Source: Rhodotorula mucilaginosa
Taxonomy: Eukaryota > Basidiomycota > Microbotryomycetes > Sporidiobolales > Sporidiobolaceae
Direction of reading: 5' to 3'
Assembly: GCA_034406715.1 (NCBI GenBank)
Contig: CP137864.1
Coordinates: 744,001-808,000, forward strand
Length of the DNA: 64,000 bases
Made by a program: the position numbers and the translations under genes. The notes under the pieces are model-generated. The model worked only from the letters and a program-made list of their open reading frames with translations. It was not told the DNA's origin and made no database searches. This document shows, piece after piece, positions 56,416 through 64,000 of the stretch (the stretch's first letter is position 1; each line of letters begins with the position of its first letter).

Positions 56416-56892
56416 CACCCTATTTCTGCAAACGATCCTCCGGCGAGCGACCGTCCCGAGTCTTGGGAGAGGCAGGCAGCTGGACGAGGAGAGACGCGTT
56501 TTCTCCTTCCAAGGGTCTCTCCAATTCCAATCAAATGTGCGCCGCGCCGGAAAGGCTCGATGCGGGCAAACGAACAAGGCAAGATTCAGAAGGGGAGAGG
56601 GAGACGCGAGGCCAATGCTACGGACAAGGGTAAGAGAAAGTGGAAACCGGGCGCGAGGAACAACAGAGACGCGCAAGAGGAAACGATATATAAGAGCCAG
56701 ACCAAGGGGAATAAGTGGACAAGTCTGTCTGTCGGAAAGGGGTATACAGGCAACAATCGAAAGAGGGGGATAAGAGAACGCGGAAAAGACGATAAGAGTA
56801 AACAAGAGGCTCCCTCCGCAGAAAGGTGTATGTACGAGATGTGGAGTGGGAGGGAGGAGGGTATGAACAAAGAAAGGAGTGTAACGAGGATT
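56416..56892. other. Convergent intergenic region
   Basis: 477 bp between the CMC4 stop and the forkhead stop. Purine-rich on the plus strand (many AAGAGG-type runs at 56560-56880), which is pyrimidine-rich on the minus strand as expected for the forkhead 3' UTR. Confidence 0.5.
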
Positions 56893-59800
56893 TCACCATG
56901 CGAGGTGTCCAGCGTTGGCGCCAGGGCTCGGCCAGGCAGAGCGCATCCCGGCGCGGCGACCAAAGTGCTCCAACTCGGTATCGACCGGGCCGCCGTACAG
57001 TTCGCTCCAAGCCGCAGCCGAGTCGTCGTGCCCGCTCGTAGAGCCGTGAGCGGCGGCTCCGGCGGCGGCGGCCGAAGACGCCGTTGCCGTCGAGCGTTCC
57101 CAACTGGCGCCAGTCGCCAAGGAAGGGCTGAACCCGAGAGGAACGCGACCTTTCGTACCGCCCGGGGTACTCAACGCGGCTTGCAGGCGCGCACTCGGAC
57201 TCCGGAGGTGATACTTGGCCGAGCCGAATGCAGCCGCCGACATGGACGAGGCCGAACTCGGTGGCGGCGACCGGAACGGGTCAAAGTCGGACGACGCGAG
57301 CGCGTTCACGGCCGGCAAGAGACGCGTGCCCGTCACTCGCCGCGTGCGCTTGTCCGGGTCGGCAAACGTCGCCAGCTTGTCTTGGACAGGCGACATGGGC
57401 GTGCGAGCACCGCCGCGAATAGACGAGACCTGCAGGGGAACAAAGATCGAACGGGTCAGTGGCTGATGGGTGGTGACCGACACGATGCGAGCGAAAATGT
57501 GAACGCACCGGACTCGAGAGGTGAACAAGTGCAGTCGGCGAGAGCATGCCGTACTCGCGCTGGCTATCGGTACGCTGGCGCTTCCGAGCAGGCCCCGCGC
57601 CCGTCGCAAAAGTCGCAGCGGCCGTGGCCGGCGAAGGAGGCGACCCGATCGCGCCGCCCGTCGTGAGCAAGCGAGGCCGGCTCGGACTTCCTCGGCCGGG
57701 CATGATGCCCGTCGTCACCGCCTCGGGCGAAGAGAGGAGAGCGAGCGCGCGGTGACTGTGCAGCGGATTCGAACCGTACGCGAGAGGCTGGTACGGCCCG
57801 GCGAGACGCTGGTAGACCGAGGTCGGAGGCGACATGGTCGTCGACAAGAGCGGCTCGTGCGGGATCAGTCGCTGTCGAGGCGGCGAAGCAGGCGGAGGTT
57901 CGAGGGCGCTCGGAGCCGACCGGGAAGCGATCATCGGCATCGACGACGTCCGAGAAAGCGGCGCAGGCGGTTCGAGGCGCGGCTTGACATCGTTGTCGAC
58001 TTCGATGTCGACCAAGGACGACGGCTCGTTCACGACGGCGCTGCGCTCCAAGAAACCCATCGACGACTGTGACCGGCACAGCATGGCGGGCGGCGCGAGT
58101 TGCGGCTGCTGAGGAGGAGGAACCAGCGGTCCGCCGTAGATCGACATGGCTGCGGCCGATGCCGGTCGAGGAATCGCAGACGGGGAGGCCTCTGCGAAAG
58201 TGAGTTCCACGGAAGGCGCGAGTTGCGGGACCGTAGTGGCGGGCGAAGTGACTGCGGGAGTGACGGAACGGGCCGACGCTGTCGACGGAGCGGGGGAATA
58301 GGCCGCGCGAGCGTACTCACGCGCGTTCGCGGCGGCGGGAAGGGCACGCGCAGAATTCGCGTTCGAGTAGACGGAAGGGGTGGGCGAGTTGCTTTTGGCA
58401 CTCTGCGCAGACGGCGAGGTCGATCGCGCCACGGCAGCGTGAGACGCCTTGGTGAGCGCCACTGCGGCCGCGTCTCGCAAGAGGTCCTGTGCTGCTGGGG
58501 GCGTCGGCTCCTCACGCTGCTGCTGCTGAGACGACGGCGAGCCTTTGCCTCGACGGCGCGTGTTGCCTTGGCCGTTCTTGCGGACAAAGTCGCCGTCGAC
58601 AAACTGGTCCTCGGTTCCGGGTTTGATCGCCCAAAGGCATCCTTTGCCGGGATTCTGCGGCCCGCGCTGGGTCTTGATGAAGCACTGATTGAGCGACAGG
58701 TTGTGCCGGATCGAGTTCTGCCAGCCGCTGTCCTCCTTGCGGAAGTACGGGTACTTCTGCATGATCCAGGTGTAGATGTCGGCGAGGGCCATGCGCAGGT
58801 CGGGCGTCGAGAAGAGAGCCTGGCCGATCAAGGCCGCGTACGAGTACGGAGGCTTGTTCATCGTGCCCTGGTACGCAAGCGTGGAGAGGATGGGGGCAGT
58901 GTCGCGACGAGCTGCAGTTCGTTTGCCGCGACCGACCGAAGCCGGCTCGCCCGTCGACGACATGCTGTCGCTCCGGGCCAGCGTCGCATGCGGACCCGGG
59001 CTCGACCTCGAGAGCCGATGCGGGACAAAGTCGGAGTGGTGAGACGAAGTCGGCGACGATGACGGCGGACCGCCGTACAAAAAGTCGGGCGCCGAGGCGG
59101 GATGCATCGGCACTTCCGCTGAACTCGTCGTCGGCAGCAATCGAGTCGAAGCCGGACCGCGCTCGGACACTGCCGGCGAAGAGTCGCAAAAGGACGGCGC
59201 ACGCATCGAGTACGCCGAGGAAGGCGTCGGCGAAGTCGGTGCCGCATCAGCTTGGTCCCCGAGGCCCGACCAACGGGTTCGCTTGCCGCCCGAGTGGTCC
59301 TGCGAGAAAACGTCGCGCGTCCTGCTGGCGGAAGGGCCCGACAAAGGCGAAGCCTTGCGCTGCGAGGGACTCGACTGTTCCATAACCTGCCGATGGAGAA
59401 AGTGTCAGTTTGGATCTCCCTCCCGAGCAGTTCCCAAGGGCACAGGGTCGGAAACGCACTGCATCCATGCGGCGTTCCCCAGCCTTGGAAGGGCTCGTGG
59501 ATTGACGCCCTGCAAGCGCATTGGCTTCGAGCTCGTCGAGTTCGCTGCGAAGCAACCGCGCAACGTCCGGCGAGAAAAGAATGCTCTGAGGCGGTTTGCT
59601 CGGCGCCGGACTCTGCAGTACGTGCGCCGGGTACGACGTCCGTTTGCGCACCGGCGAGACGGGTGGAGCGAGTTCCGATTCGAGATCGACCGACTCTACC
59701 GCCGCTGCTGCTGGCATTGCTGCTGCCGAAGGAGCGGGAGGCGCCGGCTCTTCCGAGACCTGGAGATCGACCTGCGGAACGGTCGCTTCCGGCGCGGCGG

Positions 59801-60938
59801 CGACGTGCGCAGGCTGCGTCGACATGAAGCGGTCCATCATGCCGCGCTGACTCGGAATCGACGGACTCGCGTTCGTGTCGCTGGTCGGCGCCGTAGCAGG
59901 CGAGGGAACCCCCAGCCCTGGCGACAGGACAGAAGGAGCGGCTCCGCCTCGGCGGGAGGTCAGGATCGAAGCCAACATCGAACCATCGTCGTCGCTCGAG
60001 CTGCTGCTGCTGTCCTCCTGAGCCCACTGCAGAACGGCCGAGCCGGCGGCGACCTTCCCCGTGGCAGAGGAAGAAGAGGCGCCGACGGGAGCATGGAACG
60101 AATCGCGTTTCTGGCGCTTGACGGACCGGCCGACAATGTCGTCAAAGTTGGTCCGGGGTCGCGGACGACTCGCGCTCCGCGAGGCCTCGAGTTCGAACGC
60201 CGCTTGCAACTGCGAGGAAGCGGTCGGTGTCCGAGACAAGGCGGCCCGGTACGGCGTCTCGGCGGCGACGGGTGTCTCGATCGCGTCGGCGTTTGCCGAC
60301 GAGATTACCGGACTGACGGACGGGTGAGCGTGCCCGCGCGCGAGTGAAGGCGGAGCGAAAGCCTGCAGGTCGACCGGGAGCGGAGGCTGATTGCCGTGGT
60401 TGCCACCGTTGGCGGCTTCGTCCCGCAAGAACCGCATGATCTGCTGCTTGGCGGCTTCGAACTGGTCCGGAGTGATGCCGTGTGCCTGCGCCTGAGCGAG
60501 CGCGTCGAGCGTCTCCTGCGTCGGCCCGGCGGCGCGAAACGGGACCGCGACTCGGGGTGTCCGGACGGACCGCCCTGCGCCCTGGCCTGCCGTGCCACGT
60601 GCTGAACGTGATTGTGCCGGGTGTGCGTTCGACAGCTCGTTCTCCGAGTCGGCAGGGAAAGGAGCGCCGACGCCGTCGTCGCGCAAGACTTGGGGAGACG
60701 AGTCAAAGTGCCCGCTCGACGAAGTGCGGATGCGGACGCTCCGGCGCGTCTGATGTTTGCCGTTCCTGCTCCGATTCGGCGCGTCATGGCGGTCTGAAGG
60801 GGTAGCGATGACATCTGTCGGCGGCGAGCTGGAAGACGCGTCGAAGCCGGCGTGACGGTGTGCCAGTGCCGGGGTCGAGTGGGAAAAGGAAGACGACGAG
60901 GGCGGCGCGGGACTGGTCATCCGGCCGCGAAGCATCAT
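56893..60938 (-). CDS. Forkhead (winged-helix) transcription factor
   Basis: Predicted 1297 residues from exons 60938-59460, 59386-57509 and 57429-56893 (3894 nt). The forkhead domain lies at about residues 668-758: NKPPYSYAALIGQALFSTPD, MALADIYTWIMQKYPYFRKE, SGWQNSIRHNLSLNQCFIKT and GKGCLWAIKPGTEDQF, all core positions present. The 490-residue N-terminal exon is disordered, apart from one helix (TPDQFEAAKQQIMRFLRDEA), and rich in S/T-P sites. The C-terminus is Ser/Pro/Ala rich with further S/T-P motifs (GGARTPMSP). The domain is close to Hcm1/Fkh-type cell-cycle regulators; no FHA domain was seen. A separate short gene starting at MEQSSPSQ (59383) was considered, but the intron 59387-59459 has perfect signals and keeps the frame. 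Confidence 0.83.
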
Positions 60939-62152
60939 CTGGTATGTACTAACCTGCTCGTTACGCGCTGACCGAGTCAAGCTGCCTGTTTGGAGACGCA
61001 AGTCAGCGGACCCGCGATCCGAGATGTTCTCGCCCGTTCTTCTTCGAGGCCTTCTCATGACGTACCGCGCGGTGGTGACTGGACGACTGTCTCGTAGACC
61101 GGCTCTATTCGACGAGACGAATGTAATCACTGTACAGGTTTGTCTGTCGTGCAGAGGAATGCGTGGGACGGAGAGTCGATGGCGCCGAGATGCGACAAAA
61201 CGCGTGTTGTTCCGGAGTGGAAGGGCGGCGGGTGATCACTACCGAAAGTCGGCTTGACGGCACGGGAGGAAGACGCGTGTGACTAGTTCAGATCGCCTGT
61301 TCTCGTCGGCTCGGTACGAGTGTGCACCGGCGCAGCGCAGGGCAAGCAAAGGGACGCGACCGAAGCCGTCACTCTCCTTCTTTGCGATCGGTGATTCGTG
61401 ACGCGACGTCGCCCTCCCGTGTGCTCGCCGTTCGCTCGAGTGCGGTCTCGGAACGTCGTAGATTCGACTGCGACCGGATCGGCGCGCGCAGCGGGCCGTG
61501 TCGCTGTCGTGTGAGAAGGGGATGAGGGAGATGGCAGCGCGGGTGCCAGAGACACAAGGCGCGGCGGCAGCAGCTGCGGCGGTCGGCGATCTGGCGAAGC
61601 AGACCGTCGAGTCGAGCTGGGATGTCCGAGTCTCGTGTAGATTGCTCCTGCCCAGGAGTGTGCGTAGAGCGAGTGCTTGGGTCTGGCTCCGCCTTAGAAG
61701 CAGCTCGCGACCCGCGCGCCAATTAATGCGGCAGCTTCCGCGTCGATTAATGCACGCGGCGTGCGGCGTACGCCCAGGGAAGAAGCCAGAGCACAAGCGA
61801 GAAGTATACTACTATCTTGTACAGCACCCGCTCTACGACCGGCAGACCGATGGGCTCAAAAAATACCCTCTCCCGGCAGCTCCACCGCAAAATCCGCGCT
61901 TTGCCCGCGGCCCAAACTTCGACGCGTCAAAGAGATTTGCTCTTTCCTCCCTGGCCGTCTCGCTCCCGAGAGGCGCGCGATCAGTCTCTAGCACGTGAGA
62001 GAACGAAACGACACGTCTTGACACAGTCTGAGTCGCGCCAGCATGATCCGTTCGAAAATCGCCACTCGCTCGCCGGCGCCAAGTCACGTGCGGCTTACAC
62101 ATTCCTCTCGAGTCTGCGATCGCTTGCGAGAGAACGAGGCGGCCGCCTCTTC
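60939..62152. promoter_or_regulatory. Long upstream region of the forkhead gene
   Basis: 1.2 kb of upstream DNA. Visible elements are two ATTAATGC repeats at 61722-61729 and 61746-61753, 24 bp apart and in the same orientation, and two CACGTG E-boxes at about 61991 and 62085. These are candidate factor sites only. Open frames here lack conserved sequence. Confidence 0.4.
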
Positions 62153-64000
62153 TCATTGCAGCGCAAAGGGGCGCAGCCATGTGTCGGCTGCCTCGAACTG
62201 TTCGGCGAGGTCGGGGGCGATCGCTGGCCCGTGGCTAGAGTCGCGCAGGTGCCGGACCGCGAGCATCATCTGTACATAGTTCATGCGAAAAGTGAGCGAC
62301 TCGGTCAGCTGGTTTTTCGGAAAGGCGTCACTCGACTTCAACGGAGACGACGGAGGAGAGCCACTGACCAACTCCCAGAACCGGAATCCTCGCTCGAGCT
62401 CGGCGCGGACGTTCTTGACGTTCGGGAACGCGTCCTGCAGCAACCCGAGCACGCCGCCCTTGGCTTGCGAGACCTGCGCCCGCTCCTCCTTCGATGCAGA
62501 CCCGTCGACATTCTCCGGCTTGGCCGTCCGCGCGACGACCTCGACACCGCCGGCCATGTAGCACATGGCGTCGCCGTACGCCTTGAAGAGGATGCCCATG
62601 CCCGTGTTGGTGTCGACCTGGAACGGCAACGAGAACGCCACGCCGAGGTAGTCGCCATAGGACCGCTGCGCGTCGGACCGCAAGAGGCTGTTGACCGCGA
62701 TCGACTCGAGCAGGTTACGCATCGACCGCGACGCTGCGCGGATGAACGAGTTGAACGCGAGCAGCTCGCGCGACAGCGGACCGTTCCATGCTCCGGGCTA
62801 CATAGGCGGCGAAATAGGAAGGTCAGCACAGAGAGACGTGTTGTGCCACGGGGAGAACGAAAGCACGTACAGTGAACACGAGAGGAACAATGCTCAGCAC
62901 GCGCATGACCAGCAGCATACTCCGCTTGTCACCATCAGTTCCGCCAACAAAGCTCGGTCCGCCAGAGTACGGCCGCGTTCCGATCCGACCGCTGTGCAAG
63001 ACGTTCGCGCGGAGGAGTTCCATCGCGAGGAAGAGCGGTTCCTGGAACTTGTCGTTGACTTTGGAGTTGCGCATCGCGAGGTAGAGGGCAGACGCGTAAG
63101 GGGTGTGTTGGTGTGCGGAAGTGAGGAAGCTGCAAACAGGCCCGAGAATGAGCACACGAGGTAGCGCAGAATGGGAGCACAGGGGTGTGGAGACTTACGA
63201 TCGCAGTTCGAGGAATCGCCAGATCGTGTTTGCCACGATTTCGTCCTTCTTGTCCAAGGGCTGTACACAGATATTTATGACGTCAGGGTCTGTGAGCCGG
63301 CCCATTTCAGGTCAAGAAATGAACGCACCCGACCAGCGTTTTTCGGCACCATGGTCCGTTGGGCGAGGCTTGCAGTGCTTGTTCCGCCCAGGCACAGGCA
63401 GAGGTCGATGGTCGATGACTGCAAAGAAATATGTCAGCAGGGAATTTGCAGTGAGCGTTCTGGGCGTTCACGCACAGATTGTCTCCGAAGCTCTTCCTCG
63501 ATGTGCCGAGCGTTGACGTTCCACTTCGAGACGGTCTCGATGAATGCCTGCGTTTGCGGTGCCGAGTGCGGGATCGGGAACTCTTGTCCCGGCGCAAAGT
63601 AGTATAGAGCCGTGACGGATCTCTTGTGCCAGAGGGGATGCAGCACGTTGCTGACGAGGGCGAGGGCGACGCAGCGTGGCGACTGTGGAGGTTCGGTGAG
63701 GCCCTTGATGAAGCGTTCGTATTCGGGAGAGGAGCCACATAGCGGGGCTTGCTCGTAGACGTTGCCAGTCGCGAGCGGGGCGATGACGCCGGGGCTGATC
63801 AGCCCTCGGAAGACTTGGTAGTAGACCTCGTCGGGAAGGCGAGGAGAGAAGATCTCGCCGAGGTCGACGGGGATGTCGGCGGTGGTGTGAATCTGAGGGG
63901 GCTGGAGGTGTCCGTTCGGACCGAGAGGGGCGGGAGGAGGTGACACGAGGGGGAGAGGGAGGACGCGGCCTTCGTGCGCGACGAGGACCAGCGAATACTT
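62153..64000 (-). CDS. MKT1: MKT1-like post-transcriptional regulator, N-terminus outside window
   Basis: C-terminal part of an Mkt1-type protein, running off the right edge. Yeast Mkt1 binds Pbp1, acts on mRNA such as HO in P-bodies, and has an inactive XPG-like N-terminal fold with a distinct C-terminal domain. Visible here are LGEIFSPRLPDEVYYQVFRG, NVLHPLWHKRSVTALYYFAP and IDLCLCLGGTSTASLAQRTM, then LDKKDEIVANTIWRFLELR, ASALYLAMRNSKVNDKFQEP, RPYSGGPSFVGGTDGDKRSM and, after a TGTAG acceptor near 62800, PGAWNGPLSRELLAFNSFIR. The stop is at 62153. At least five exons are present; borders are approximate. The protein must continue past base 64000, since the frame is open to the end. Confidence 0.75.

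Noticed and set aside
59247-61130. A 627-codon minus-strand open frame as a separate gene
   Set aside because: Its last part overlaps the forkhead exon in another frame; a clean GTGCGT-CTGAC-GGCAG intron at 59387-59459 joins its first 493 codons to the forkhead protein instead.

Overview
This is a nuclear segment of a GC-rich, intron-dense fungus. Basidiomycota is very likely, and a Pucciniomycotina red-yeast lineage (Rhodotorula, Sporobolomyces or a relative) is my best guess. The reasons are a compact gene layout on both strands, many 50-130 nt introns with GTGCGT/GTGAGT donors and a CTGAC branch site just upstream of CAG or TAG, third positions rich in G and C, and a purely fungal gene set. 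Nearly all genes are split, so no single open frame shows the full protein. I joined exons by splice signals, reading phase and family conservation. For most genes the joined exon lengths sum to an exact multiple of three.

1-23.7 kb is dense with genes: partial HGH1 (eEF2 chaperone), a glyoxalase-fold (VOC) protein, an aminodeoxychorismate-lyase-like class IV aminotransferase, a tiny five-exon cysteine-rich (CYSTM-like) protein, a small secretory membrane protein, VPS51 (GARP tether), an MNN1-type mannosyltransferase, ribosomal protein eS7 (RPS7) divergent from the RNA exonuclease NGL2, complex I subunit NDUFA5 divergent from mitoribosomal uL4m, a phenolic-acid-decarboxylase-family protein, the t-SNARE SEC9 and a PCL-type cyclin.

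23.7-30.1 kb is a gene-poor island. It holds a well-preserved AT-rich hAT-type MITE (24497-24963) with a perfect 8-bp target duplication. Traces of an unidentified spliced gene lie near its right edge.

30.1-64 kb is dense again: REX4 (with a GC-AG intron), an F-box/WD40 protein, an RCC1-repeat protein (ATS1-like), an Sds3-like chromatin protein, two tandem MFS transporters, a pepsin-like protease that may be GPI-anchored, IND1 (complex I Fe-S assembly, here without its CxxC motif), an ER/vacuolar M28 metallopeptidase (ERMP1/PFF1 type), the twin Cx9C protein CMC4, a large forkhead regulator and the C-terminal part of MKT1, which runs off the window.

Themes: mitochondrial function recurs (NDUFA5, uL4m, IND1, CMC4), as do translation and RNA processing (HGH1, RPS7, NGL2, REX4, MKT1) and secretion or cell surface (VPS51, SEC9, mannosyltransferase, protease, MFS pair). 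I saw no rRNA, no CRISPR, no confident tRNA and no gene cluster with a clear shared pathway. The best second-look items are the hAT MITE, the IND1 lacking its cysteines, the decarboxylase-family gene with a 9-nt exon and a lost arginine, start codons isolated as 3-nt exons, and the hidden five-exon CYSTM-like gene.
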